Source: Streptomyces dioscori (GTDB lineage: Bacteria > Actinomycetota > Actinomycetes > Streptomycetales > Streptomycetaceae). From it: a DNA stretch of 64,000 bases. Shown in pieces: positions 8,173 through 15,917 of this stretch. The stretch covers positions 1 to 64,000 of the forward strand of contig NZ_KZ679039.1 in NCBI RefSeq assembly GCF_003024195.1, written 5' to 3'. Position numbers and translations under genes: made by a program. Under the pieces are notes generated by a model. It did not search any database. It worked only from the letters and a program-made list of their open reading frames with translations, and was not told where the DNA came from. Within the stretch, counting starts at the first letter, position 1, and each line of letters opens with the position of its first letter.

Positions 8173-8694
8173 GTAAGTCACCGCCCCTAGTGGGTTGTTC
8201 TGCCTCCTCTGCCACTCTGCGCAGAGGTCACGGCTATTGTCGCTGACAATGATGCTGTCGCATGTCGACTTGGCGTCATTGATTGGCGGGTTTCGTACGA
8301 ATCCCTTGTCACCGGAGCTCGCGGGACCCTTCAGGGGGGCGCAGGACGGCATGCGGGGAGGCGTATCGTCACTCTGTGTATCACGGCAGGTCACGCCGGG
8401 CAATGAAGTAGATGCGGAACCTGTGGTGTGGTTCCGTCGTTAGCCCCTCTTACGCGAACGCCAACTGATGGTGGCCGATTCCGCCCGTCCATCGAGCCCG
8501 ACTCCGTCCCGAGTGCGCCGGTCCGTCGTGCCGATGTTCTCCGGGTCGTGCGTCTCGTGGTGTGTAGACGCCACCCGTTTCGTTGTGGGGCAGGCTATCC
8601 CGGACGGGGTGGCAGGGCGCGCCGGGGTGGGAGTGGTGACCGCCACTTTTCATCAGCACGCGCTTATATAAGTGCATGGTGATACGTTGCTCCT
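8173..8694. other. Control region between the T4SS-like operon and the ArsR operon
   Basis: About 520 bases separate two divergent units. The left part (8173-8403) is an in-frame upstream extension of the pilin-like ORF that may or may not be translated. It is less GC-rich than flanking genes, for example around 8230-8300, which suits a promoter region. The right part has no convincing ORF and carries the palindrome described at 8663. I see no classical terminator here. Confidence 0.5.
8663..8672. promoter_or_regulatory. Palindrome CTTATATAAG upstream of arsR-type gene (operator / -10 candidate)
   Basis: A perfect 10-bp palindrome, CTTATATAAG, extends to 16 bases (gcgcttatataagtgc) with one mismatched pair. 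It lies 23 bases before the GTG of the ArsR-family gene. It is the most AT-rich spot in the region and could serve as both -10 element and operator for autoregulation, as is common for ArsR proteins. No binding data are implied. Confidence 0.5.
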
Positions 8695-9042
8695 GTGCAC
8701 GCATTCGACGTACTCGGTGACCCCGTTCGCCGACGGATCATGGAGCTGCTCGCGGACGGCGAGATGAGCTCCGGGGCGGTGAGCGAGGTCGTGCGGGAAG
8801 AGTTCGGCATATCCCAGCCCGGCGTCTCGCAGCACCTCAAGGTCCTGCGGGAGAACGGCTTCGCGACGGTCCGGCCGGAGGGGGCGCGGCGGCTGTACGC
8901 CGTGAACTCCGAGCCCCTGCGTGACATCGACGCCTGGCTGGACCGCTTCCGGCGCTTCTGGACACCCCACCTCGACGCCCTGTCCACCGAGGTGGCCCGG
9001 GGCAAGCGCGAACGCCGGCTCCGCGAGGGGTCCGGCCAGTGA
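8695..9042 (+). CDS. ArsR-family helix-turn-helix transcriptional regulator
   Basis: Winged-helix repressor of 115 residues. The N-terminal FDVLGDPVRRRIMELLADGE and the recognition helix ISQPGVSQHLKVLRENGF are characteristic of ArsR proteins. There is no CxC-type metal site, so this belongs to the metal-independent group that usually sits beside SRPBCC (AHSA1) genes. It ends one base past the GTG that opens the downstream SRPBCC frame, and the preferred ATG of that gene follows 11 bases after its stop, so the two are co-transcribed. It starts at GTG 8695, just downstream of the AT-rich palindrome. Confidence 0.9.
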   Translation: MHAFDVLGDPVRRRIMELLADGEMSSGAVSEVVREEFGISQPGVSQHLKVLRENGFATVRPEGARRLYAVNSEPLRDIDAWLDRFRRFWTPHLDALSTEVARGKRERRLREGSGQ

Positions 9043-9053
9043 AGGAGCAGCGC

Positions 9054-9692
9054 ATGATCGACGTCAGCCATCAGATCAACGCCGTGCGGCGCCAGGTCGG
9101 CAGCCGGCTCATCGAGGCCGGTGAGGCCCATGTGGTGACCGTAAGTCAGACGTACGACACGACCGTCGAGGACCTCTGGGAGGCGTGCACCGATCCCGAG
9201 CGCATCCCGCGCTGGTTCCTGCCCGTCACCGGCGAGCTGCGGCCCGGCGGCACGTACCAGCTGGAGGGCAACGCCGGCGGGACCGTCGAGCGCTGCGACC
9301 CGCCGAAGGGTTTCACCGCGACCTGGGAGTTCGGCGGGAACGTCAGCTGGATCGAGCTGCGGCTGACCCCCGCGGCGGACGGCGGAACGCGCTTCGAGCT
9401 GGACCACATCGCACCCGACGACGACGAGAAGTGGCAGCAGTTCGGGCCCGGGGCCGTCGGTGTCGGCTGGGACATGGCGCTCATCGGGCTCACTCTCCAT
9501 CTGGCCTCCGGCGCGGCCGTGGATCCCGAGGAGGCCATGGCCTGGTTCGGGACCGAGGAAGGGCTGCGGTTCGTCGCGCTGAGCAGCGAGGGGTGGTACG
9601 CGGCTGCCGTCGCCGGCGGTGAGGCCGAGGAGGTCGCCCGGGGGAGGGCGGATCGGACGACCGTGGCGTACACGGGCGCGGAGTCCTCCTGA
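9054..9692 (+). CDS. SRPBCC (AHSA1-like) domain protein
   Basis: Protein of 212 residues with an AHSA1/CalC-like START-fold: VTVSQTYDTTVEDLWEACTD then PERIPRWFLPV, LRPGGTYQL and TATWEFGG. These are typical ligand-binding fold segments of unknown ligand. ATG 9054 is preferred because AAGGAG sits 6 bases upstream. An in-frame GTG at 9039 overlapping the ArsR stop is the alternative. ArsR/SRPBCC pairs are common in Streptomyces, and the regulator is usually presumed to control this gene. Confidence 0.88.
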   Translation: MIDVSHQINAVRRQVGSRLIEAGEAHVVTVSQTYDTTVEDLWEACTDPERIPRWFLPVTGELRPGGTYQLEGNAGGTVERCDPPKGFTATWEFGGNVSWIELRLTPAADGGTRFELDHIAPDDDEKWQQFGPGAVGVGWDMALIGLTLHLASGAAVDPEEAMAWFGTEEGLRFVALSSEGWYAAAVAGGEAEEVARGRADRTTVAYTGAESS

Positions 9693-9770
9693 CGTCCGGC
9701 TACTTACTTTCGAGTAACCTCGCACGGCAGCCGTTGCCCCAGCCCTTCATGGGCTTCCGGAGGAGGAATC

Positions 9771-10151
9771 GTGCCAAGGTCGGAACGCTCGCCCCTGTTG
9801 CTCGCAGGTCTGTTGGCCTCCGCCGCCGTCGCCCACTTCGCGGTGCCCCGGCAGTTCGACGCGACCGTCCCGCGCGTGCTGCCGGGTTCGCCGCGGACCT
9901 GGACGTACGCGAGCGGTGTCGTCGAGCTGGCGCTGGCGGCCGGGGTGGCGGTGCCGCGTACGCGGCGGGTGGCCGCGCTGGCCACCACCGCGTTCTTCGT
10001 CGGGGTGTTCCCCGCGAATGTCCAGATGGCCGTGGACTGGCGTCACCGGCCCGCGCCCCAGAAGGCCGCGGCGCTGGCCCGGCTGCCGCTTCAGGTGCCG
10101 CTGGTGCTGTGGGCGCGGGGTGTGGCGAGGGACGCGGTGAGGGTGCGGTGA
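9771..10151 (+). CDS. DoxX-like small membrane protein
   Basis: Protein of 126 residues with about four hydrophobic segments (residues 8-24, 46-62, 66-84 and 105-120) and a conserved-looking HFAVPRQFD loop after helix 1. This is the size and topology of DoxX/DUF4267-like membrane proteins, which lack a clear common biochemical role. It starts at GTG 9771 with GGAGGAATC immediately upstream, a strong ribosome-binding site. It lies 78 bases after the SRPBCC gene on the same strand and may be a third member of that operon. Confidence 0.7.
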   Translation: MPRSERSPLLLAGLLASAAVAHFAVPRQFDATVPRVLPGSPRTWTYASGVVELALAAGVAVPRTRRVAALATTAFFVGVFPANVQMAVDWRHRPAPQKAAALARLPLQVPLVLWARGVARDAVRVR

Positions 10152-10205
10152 GGAGCGAGGTGCGGTGCGGGATGCGGTGCGTGGTGGTTCGGCGGGGCCT
10201 GTCGC

Positions 10206-10487
10206 CTAGGGCCGACCACCCGCGGAGTCCACGGAGTCCGCTGATCCCGCCGAGCCCTCGAATCCTTCCACTCCCTCCACGAAGTGGTCGAACTCGCCCG
10301 CCTGTACGCCGAGTACGAAGGCGTCCCACTTCTTCCGGGTGGTCGTGACGACGGTCTCCGGGTCGCTGGTCTCACGGATGTAGACGAGTCCGTCGTCGCC
10401 GAAGGCCAGCTCGATCCAGGGGCCGGGCCCGGTCGCCTCCGGCGGGGCGGCGCGTTCCCAGGTGAGGTTCGTGGGGATGTCGGACAT
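10206..10487 (-). CDS. DUF397-domain protein
   Basis: Small protein of 93 residues with the DUF397 pattern: LTWERA near the N terminus, a strand WIELAFGDDGLVYIRETSDP (in place of the usual VRDSKDP) and the C-terminal KKWDAFVLGVQAGEFD. DUF397 proteins in Streptomyces often pair with XRE regulators, but no XRE gene is adjacent. The start at 10487 has AAGGAG 10 bases upstream. It converges on the DoxX-like gene. The C-terminal Gly/Ser/Asp tail is repetitive. Confidence 0.85.
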   Translation of the reverse strand: MSDIPTNLTWERAAPPEATGPGPWIELAFGDDGLVYIRETSDPETVVTTTRKKWDAFVLGVQAGEFDHFVEGVEGFEGSAGSADSVDSAGGRP

Positions 10488-10656
10488 GGATCCGGTTCTC
10501 CTTGCGTACGGAGACGAGGGCGCCGAAGGCGTGGGGACGGTCCCGAGTGGGACAACCGTATCCCCGTCCCGGGTGGTCGGTGAGTGATCATTCCGTGATG
10601 GGCTCCGCGCATCTACACTGACGTTCGGATTACCGTGCGGCGAGGGGCGGTTGACG

Positions 10657-11658
10657 GTGCGTAAGGGCTGGATCTTGGCGACCGCCGCCGTGGGGGCGGG
10701 GCTCGGCTTCGTCATGGTGCTGGTGGTCGGCGTCTACATGGTCGCCGGGAACCTCGCCAACGGTGTGGGTCAGGGGGCCGTCGGCCTCGCCAAGGGATCC
10801 GTGCCGGCGGCGTACCGGGCGCTCGTGCAGAAGTGGGGCAATTCGTGCCCCGCCATCAATCCGGCACTTCTCGCCGCGCAGCTGTATCAGGAGAGTGGGT
10901 TCAATCCCGGCGCCAAGAGCCCGGCCGCCGCGCAGGGGATCGCGCAATTCATCCCCGGGACCTGGGCCACGCACGGAATCGACGGCGACGGGGACGGCGA
11001 CCGTGACGTATGGGATCCGAATGACGCGATTCCATCGGCCGCGAAGTACGACTGCACGCTCGCGAAGTACGTCAAGGACGCGCCTGGGAACCCGACGGAG
11101 AACATGCTCGCCGCGTACAACGCGGGGGCGTACGCCGTCATCAAATACGGGGGCGTTCCGCCGTACAGGGAAACCCAGAACTACGTGAAGACGATCACCA
11201 CGCTGCAGGAGAGCTTCGCCGCTCCCGTCGGTCGCGTGCAGCCCTCCCAACAGGCCGCCGGCGCCATCCACTTCGCGCAGAAGAAGCTCGGCACGCTCTA
11301 TCTCTGGGGCGGCAACGGCACCCCTGAGCAGGGAGGACGCTTCGACTGCTCGGGGCTGACCAAGGCCGCGTACGAGACGGTGGGGATCACTCTGCCGCGG
11401 GTCGCCAACGACCAGTACAACGCCGGTCCGCACCCCGGGCGGGACGAGCTGCTGCCCGGGGACCTGGTCTTCTTCTCGGACGACCTCACCAACTCCCGGG
11501 CCATCCGGCACGTGGGGGTCTATGTGGGCGGCGGGTACATGATCAATGCCCCTCGGACCGGGGCCGTGATCCGTTTCGACTCCATCGACACCCCCGACTA
11601 CTTCGGGGCGACGCGGGTGACCGAAGATGGCGCGAAAGCATTGCCCACCTCTGTGTGA
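10657..11658 (+). CDS. Bifunctional cell-wall hydrolase: lytic transglycosylase + NlpC/P60
   Basis: Protein of 333 residues with an N-terminal signal anchor (about 6-30). The SLT-type lytic transglycosylase domain has the catalytic Glu in LYQESGFNPGAKS and continues with AQGIAQFIPGTW. The C-terminal NlpC/P60 peptidase has its catalytic Cys in FDCSGLTKAAYE and His in IRHVGVYVGGGYMINAP. Such bifunctional muramidase/endopeptidases (Orf14/TcpG/VirB1 type) open peptidoglycan for Gram-positive conjugation machines. It may therefore serve the T4SS-like operon 2.5 kb away, although it lies on the other strand. GTG 10657 (GAGGGG nine bases before) is preferred over the TTG at 10651. Confidence 0.9.
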   Translation: MRKGWILATAAVGAGLGFVMVLVVGVYMVAGNLANGVGQGAVGLAKGSVPAAYRALVQKWGNSCPAINPALLAAQLYQESGFNPGAKSPAAAQGIAQFIPGTWATHGIDGDGDGDRDVWDPNDAIPSAAKYDCTLAKYVKDAPGNPTENMLAAYNAGAYAVIKYGGVPPYRETQNYVKTITTLQESFAAPVGRVQPSQQAAGAIHFAQKKLGTLYLWGGNGTPEQGGRFDCSGLTKAAYETVGITLPRVANDQYNAGPHPGRDELLPGDLVFFSDDLTNSRAIRHVGVYVGGGYMINAPRTGAVIRFDSIDTPDYFGATRVTEDGAKALPTSV

Positions 11659-11840
11659 AACCCACCCCTGAGCTGCGGCGATGTATCTCTCTTCGATAAC
11701 GTCTGCGTGATCATTCGGTGGAGGGTGGAACGTATTGAAGGGGAGTGTGCGTTCCTGTTCTTGTAGCCGACGACGGGGGTTGTGGCGCGACGCATCCGAT
11801 GGGTGCGTTGGAAAGATGACGACGAAGGAGCCGTTGCACC

Positions 11841-12542
11841 ATGGCTGGACTCGCCGACTCCGGATCGAACCCCGACGTTGACTTGCTCTACGACATCAAT
11901 GGTCTCGCCAAAGACGCGCCGCACTGGTTCGACCGCGTCATGGAGTTCGTGGGCGAGTGGGGACTCCTGCTCGTCATGGTTCTGCTGGTGCTGTGGTGCT
12001 GGTGGAACGTGCGGCGGCGGGGCGGGGACGAGGCCGCGGCCTCCGTGGCCGCACTGATCTGGGCGCCGCTGGCCGCCGGGGTCGCCGTACTCGTGAATGT
12101 GCCGATACGGGGTTTTGTCGAACGGCCTCGGCCCTTTGTGGACCACGAGGGACTTGAAGTCCTCATCGGCGGCAAGAGCGACTATTCATTTGTGAGCGAT
12201 CACTCGACTCTCATGATGGCGATGGGGGTCGGGCTGTTTGTCGCGAATCGGAAGTTCGGGCTTGTCGGGATAGGGCTTGCGCTGCTCGGTGGGTTCTGCC
12301 GGATTTACATGGGCGTGCACTATCCGACCGACGTGGTCGGGGGGTTCGCGCTCGGGACGGCTGTCGTTCTGCTGCTTTCGCCGCTTGCTACCGCTTTGTT
12401 GACGCCTGTGGTTCGGGCTGTTGAGCGGGCTGGGCGGGTGGGGTGGTTGGTTCGGGCGGATCGCTCCGCCGGGGCGCGGGAGAAAGTGATTCCTGGGTCT
12501 CGTAGTGATGTTGATCCTGCGGAGAGGGATCTTGCGGCGTAG
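11841..12542 (+). CDS. PAP2-family membrane phosphatase
   Basis: Integral membrane protein of 233 residues with about five to six helices. Phosphatase motifs: RGFVERPRP (C1 type), YSFVSDHSTLM (C2, SDHS instead of the common PSGH) and CRIYMGVHYPTDVVGG (C3, R-x5-H-x3-D). It probably hydrolyses lipid pyrophosphates such as undecaprenyl-PP. The substrate is not proven, and phosphatidic or prenyl phosphates are alternatives. ATG 11841 follows GAAGGAG with a long spacer. The 180 bases before it (11659-11840) hold no gene I can support. The cytosolic C-terminal tail is charged. Confidence 0.85.
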   Translation: MAGLADSGSNPDVDLLYDINGLAKDAPHWFDRVMEFVGEWGLLLVMVLLVLWCWWNVRRRGGDEAAASVAALIWAPLAAGVAVLVNVPIRGFVERPRPFVDHEGLEVLIGGKSDYSFVSDHSTLMMAMGVGLFVANRKFGLVGIGLALLGGFCRIYMGVHYPTDVVGGFALGTAVVLLLSPLATALLTPVVRAVERAGRVGWLVRADRSAGAREKVIPGSRSDVDPAERDLAA

Positions 12543-12572
12543 GTAGTGGGTGGTGGGGGGTGGGCTCGTCGG

Positions 12573-12686
12573 GTGCGGGTCCGTTGTGGCTGGTCGCGCA
12601 GTTCCCCGCGCCCCTGAAGACGAAAGATTGCGCCGTTCCCCGCGCCCCTAGAAGCGAAAGATTGCGCCGTTCCCCGCGCCCCTGGG
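12573..12686. repeat. Extragenic repeat array (three cores)
   Basis: Three copies of the core gttccccgcgcccct (the reverse of aggggcgcggggaac) are spaced about 40 bases apart with linkers gaagacgaaagattgcgcc and agaagcgaaagattgcgcc. The left-most copy carries the end module ggctggtcgcgca. It lies between convergent genes (PAP2 and FAD oxidase), with the end module toward PAP2. Confidence 0.85.
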
Positions 12687-12705
12687 GGCGGCCAGGAGGT
12701 CCGGG

Positions 12706-14283
12706 CTACAGCGACTGGGGGAAGTTGAAGAAGTTCTTTGGGTCGTACTGGGATTTCAGGGACTTCAGGTGTGGGGACGCTTGGCCGTAGTAGGCCTTTC
12801 GCCAGTTGGGCAGAGTGGGGTCCGTGTAGTTCTGGTAGGCCGCGCCCGAGGCGTAAGGGCGCATGGCCGTGTGCGTGGCCGTCAGCCAGGATTCCGACGT
12901 ACTGCCGGAGGTACCGGGGCGCCACGCCGCGATGTACTGGGCCAGCATCCGCGAGCGGCGGTGGACGAACGCCGTGGCCGTGGGGTCGACCCGGTTGATC
13001 GCGCCGCCGAGCGCGGTGAGCGCGATGCTGCCCGTGCCGCCCTGGACGCCTGAGATGCGCGAGAGCAAGGTCTTGATGCCCGCCGCCGAGAGCGAGCGGT
13101 CGAAGAAGTCCGAGCGGCCCGCGTACGTCTCGCGGCCCAGCGCGCCCTGCGGTGAGCGGCCCGGTGTCCCGCCCGGGAGATGGCACTGGGCGTCGGAGGA
13201 GAAGGACGAGCAGCCCGCGTACACCTCCATCGCCTCCTCGTAGGAACGGCGCCTGAGGGAGACGCTGCGGGCGGAGGCGCCGATCCGGTCGGCGAGGCGG
13301 TCCACCGCGTTCTGCAGGTCGCCGTACGTGCCGAGGGAGAACGCGGAGACGGAGACGGTCGGGGTGCCGCCGTCCGCGTTCTCGACGTGGAGCGACGACC
13401 AGATCTCGTCCGGCTGGTCGGGGCCCCACTCCTGCCAGGCCGCCAGGACCGCCGCCGCCCTCGGCCACGGCCAGGACATGTTCGCCGCGACGCCCTGCGG
13501 GGCCGGGTGGGTCTTGAAGCGGAGTTCCGTGACGACGCCGAAGTTGCCGTTGCCCGCGCCGCGCAGTGCCCAGAACAGGTCCTTGTTCTCGGTCGCGCTC
13601 GCGGTGAGCTGCTTGCCGTCGGCCGTGATCAGGGTCGCCTGCGTGAGGCTGTCGCACGTCAGGCCGTACGCCCTCGACACCACCCCGTGGCCGCCGCCCA
13701 GCGCCAGGCCCGAGACGCCCACCGTCGGGCACGAGCCCGCCGGGATGGTCACGCTCCTGGAGGCGAGCCCGCGGTAGACGTCGATCAGCTTGGCGCCCGC
13801 GCCGATGACCGCCTCGTCGCCGGACGCGCGTATCCGGGACAGCTTCGACACGTCGAGGATCAGCCGGCCGTTCCCGGAGGACCAACCGGCGTACGAATGG
13901 CCGCCGTTGCGGATCGAGACGGGGACGTCGTGGGCGCGGGCGTACGCGAGGACCGTACGGATGTCGTCGGGGTGGGCCACGTACGCGACCGCCGTCGGCT
14001 TCAGGGAGTCGAAGCGGGTGTTGTAGAGCTGGCGGGCCGCCGCCCAGTCTGCGTCGCCCGGGCGGACCAGGGAGCCGTCGAGGTCCGCGGCCAGCGCGCG
14101 CAGGTTGGCGGCCGGGGTGCCCGACGGGGTGCCTTCGGCCGTCGTGGTCGCTCCTGTGCCCTGGGCCGGTGTGCCGGACGTACGCGTCGAGCCGGCCAGC
14201 CGTGGCTCCTTGCCGCTGCAGGCCGCCGACGCCGCTGTCACCGCGACCGCCGCCGTGCCGCCTATGAACGTACGCCGCTGCAT
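12706..14283 (-). CDS. Tat-exported FAD-linked oxidase, BBE-type with predicted bicovalent FAD
   Basis: Secreted flavoprotein oxidase of 525 residues. The N terminus MQRRTFIGG with a following hydrophobic stretch and AAC is a Tat signal, possibly lipoprotein-like. The FAD_binding_4 (PCMH) domain contains GGHSYAG (His129) and GSCPTVGVSG (Cys185), the His and Cys that carry 8-alpha-histidyl and 6-S-cysteinyl links in berberine-bridge-type enzymes. The C-terminal BBE domain is seen in the final YDPKNFFNFPQSL. Substrate unknown; relatives oxidise sugars, alkaloids or polyketides. ATG 14283 has GGGAGG five bases upstream. It converges with PAP2 across a repeat array and is divergent from pstS. Confidence 0.9.
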   Translation of the reverse strand: MQRRTFIGGTAAVAVTAASAACSGKEPRLAGSTRTSGTPAQGTGATTTAEGTPSGTPAANLRALAADLDGSLVRPGDADWAAARQLYNTRFDSLKPTAVAYVAHPDDIRTVLAYARAHDVPVSIRNGGHSYAGWSSGNGRLILDVSKLSRIRASGDEAVIGAGAKLIDVYRGLASRSVTIPAGSCPTVGVSGLALGGGHGVVSRAYGLTCDSLTQATLITADGKQLTASATENKDLFWALRGAGNGNFGVVTELRFKTHPAPQGVAANMSWPWPRAAAVLAAWQEWGPDQPDEIWSSLHVENADGGTPTVSVSAFSLGTYGDLQNAVDRLADRIGASARSVSLRRRSYEEAMEVYAGCSSFSSDAQCHLPGGTPGRSPQGALGRETYAGRSDFFDRSLSAAGIKTLLSRISGVQGGTGSIALTALGGAINRVDPTATAFVHRRSRMLAQYIAAWRPGTSGSTSESWLTATHTAMRPYASGAAYQNYTDPTLPNWRKAYYGQASPHLKSLKSQYDPKNFFNFPQSL

Positions 14284-14681
14284 GCGCGCCTCCCGTTGCT
14301 CCCGTTCAACGAGACGGGTCAACCGCCCGGCGGGTTCCACGGGCGGCAACCGGCAATCCCCATGAGTGGGCAAAGGGGAGGGGGCGGGTTCAGGCCAGGC
14401 GGGGGAGGAGGGGTGTGGCGGGCGAGCGAAGGCGGAGCTTCCGTTAGTCGGAACCCTTGCGTGTTCAACCCGTAAGCGTTCCGTGACCTCACCGCACTGA
14501 CGGCAGGGGTTCACCCTCCGTTCACTCACGGCCATCGGCGGCTTCACCTGTTCTGCCTAATTTCGGCCTTACCCGGTGCGTGGTGCGGACGGAAGCGAGC
14601 GCCTGTGCCGGTCGATGAACCAGCGGGACCCATGACATCGCACGCCGCCGCAACGGCGGCTTCTGGAAGGAACTCACGAAA
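14284..14681. other. Divergent control region of FAD oxidase and pstSCAB
   Basis: About 400 bases without a supported gene. It contains the PHO box at 14509-14530, a weaker GTTCAACCCGT-like unit at 14463 and an AT-rich patch (cctaatttcgg, about 14556-14566) that could be the pstS -10 region. The transcribed leader to the pstS GTG would then be about 110 bases. Confidence 0.6.
14509..14530 (+). promoter_or_regulatory. PHO box (PhoP operator), two 11-bp direct repeats
   Basis: GTTCACCCTCC (14509-14519) is followed directly by GTTCACTCACG (14520-14530). Both match the Streptomyces PhoP direct repeat unit (consensus about G-G/T-T-C-A-Y-Y-Y-R-G/C-G), with the first seven bases nearly perfect. The position, about 150 bases before pstS, fits activation of pst by PhoP under phosphate limitation. 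A degenerate further unit may lie at 14463-14473 (gttcaacccgt). Confidence 0.85.
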
Positions 14682-15809
14682 GTGAAGCTTCAGCGCAAGA
14701 ACCGGCTTCGCGCCCTTTCCCTCGGTGCTGTCGCCGTCTCCGGCGCCCTTGCGCTGACGGCGTGCGGCTCGGACGACACCGGCACCGGCAGCAGCGACGG
14801 CAGCACGACGGCCGCCAACAGCTCCATCAAGTGTGACGACGCCAAGGGCCAGCTGCTGGCCAACGGCTCCTCCGCGCAGAAGAACGCGATCGACGCCTGG
14901 GTCAAGCAGTTCGTGACCGCCTGCAAGGACGTTCAGATCAACTACAAGTCCGAGGGTTCGGGCGCCGGTGTCACGGCGTTCACCCAGGGCCAGGTCGCCT
15001 TCGCCGGTTCCGACTCCGCGCTGAAGCCCGAAGAGGTCACGGCCTCCAAGGAGGTCTGCAAGGGCGGCCAGGGCATCGACCTGCCGATGGTCGGCGGTCC
15101 GATCGCGGTCGGTTACAACGTCCCGGGTGTCGAGGGCCTCGTCCTCGACGCGGAGACCCTTGCGAAGATCTTCGACAGCAAGATCAGCAACTGGAACGAC
15201 GCGGCGATCGCGAAGCTGAACCCCGACGCGAAGCTGCCCGACCTCAAGATCCAGGCGTTCCACCGCTCGGACGAGTCCGGCACCACGGACAACTTCACCA
15301 AGTACCTGATCGCGGCCGCGCCCGACCAGTGGAAGTACGAGGGCGGCAAGGCCTGGCAGGCCAAGGGCGGCCAGTCCGCGTCCGGCTCCTCCGGTGTCGC
15401 CCAGCAGGTCAAGCAGACCTCCGGCGCCATCAGCTACATGGAGCTGTCGTACGCCAAGGACGGCATCGCCTCGGCCAAGCTGGACACGGGCGCCAGCGCT
15501 CCCGTCGAGGCCACCGTCGAGAACGCGACCACGGCCATCGCGGACGCCAAGATCGTCGGCACCGGCTCGGACCTCGCGCTCGAACTGAACCGCGCGACCA
15601 AGGCTGACGGCGCCTACCCGATCACCCTGGTCACGTACGAGATCGTCTGCGACAAGGGCAACAAGGCCGACACCCTGGCCGCCACGAAGGCGTTCCTCAC
15701 CTACATCGCCAGCGAGGACGGCCAGAAGATCCTGGCCGAGAACGACTACGCCCCGATCCCCGAAGAGATCATCGCCAAGGTCCGTACGACCGTCGCGAGC
15801 CTGAGCTGA
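14682..15809 (+). CDS. pstS: Phosphate ABC transporter substrate-binding lipoprotein PstS
   Basis: Surface lipoprotein of 375 residues that binds inorganic phosphate for high-affinity uptake. The signal peptide ends in the lipobox LALTAC (Cys about 28), followed by a Gly/Ser/Thr linker. Phosphate-binding segments are recognisable: LLANGSSAQKNAIDAWVKQF, YKSEGSGAG, FAGSDSAL and FHRSDESGTTDNF. It starts at GTG 14682 after a GGAAGGAA-type site. It is first gene of pstSCAB, behind the PHO box. A 13-bp hairpin in the gap to pstC probably lets pstS be expressed more strongly than the permease genes. Confidence 0.97.
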   Translation: MKLQRKNRLRALSLGAVAVSGALALTACGSDDTGTGSSDGSTTAANSSIKCDDAKGQLLANGSSAQKNAIDAWVKQFVTACKDVQINYKSEGSGAGVTAFTQGQVAFAGSDSALKPEEVTASKEVCKGGQGIDLPMVGGPIAVGYNVPGVEGLVLDAETLAKIFDSKISNWNDAAIAKLNPDAKLPDLKIQAFHRSDESGTTDNFTKYLIAAAPDQWKYEGGKAWQAKGGQSASGSSGVAQQVKQTSGAISYMELSYAKDGIASAKLDTGASAPVEATVENATTAIADAKIVGTGSDLALELNRATKADGAYPITLVTYEIVCDKGNKADTLAATKAFLTYIASEDGQKILAENDYAPIPEEIIAKVRTTVASLS

Positions 15810-15814
15810 CCTGA

Positions 15815-15855
15815 GCGCGCGGTCCGGTCCCCGATCCGGGGCCCGGACCGCGCGC
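15815..15855 (+). terminator. Intercistronic hairpin between pstS and pstC (attenuator or mRNA stabiliser)
   Basis: A perfect 13-bp stem (15815-15827 with 15843-15855, gcgcgcggtccgg / ccggaccgcgcgc) encloses a loop that can itself pair (ccccgatccgggg). There is no T-run, so it is more likely a partial terminator or a 3' stabiliser of the pstS transcript than a full stop, since pstCAB need read-through. Confidence 0.8.
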
Positions 15856-15917
15856 CGTCCGGTGCACCGCCGCCTGGGGCCGCACACGGTGTGTGGCCCC
15901 GCAGACCGGAGAACCTC

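Noticed and set aside
12573..12686. CRISPR-like array
   Set aside because: Repeats are GC-rich cores with short variable linkers of related sequence and no spacers; they recur as single copies elsewhere. No cas genes.
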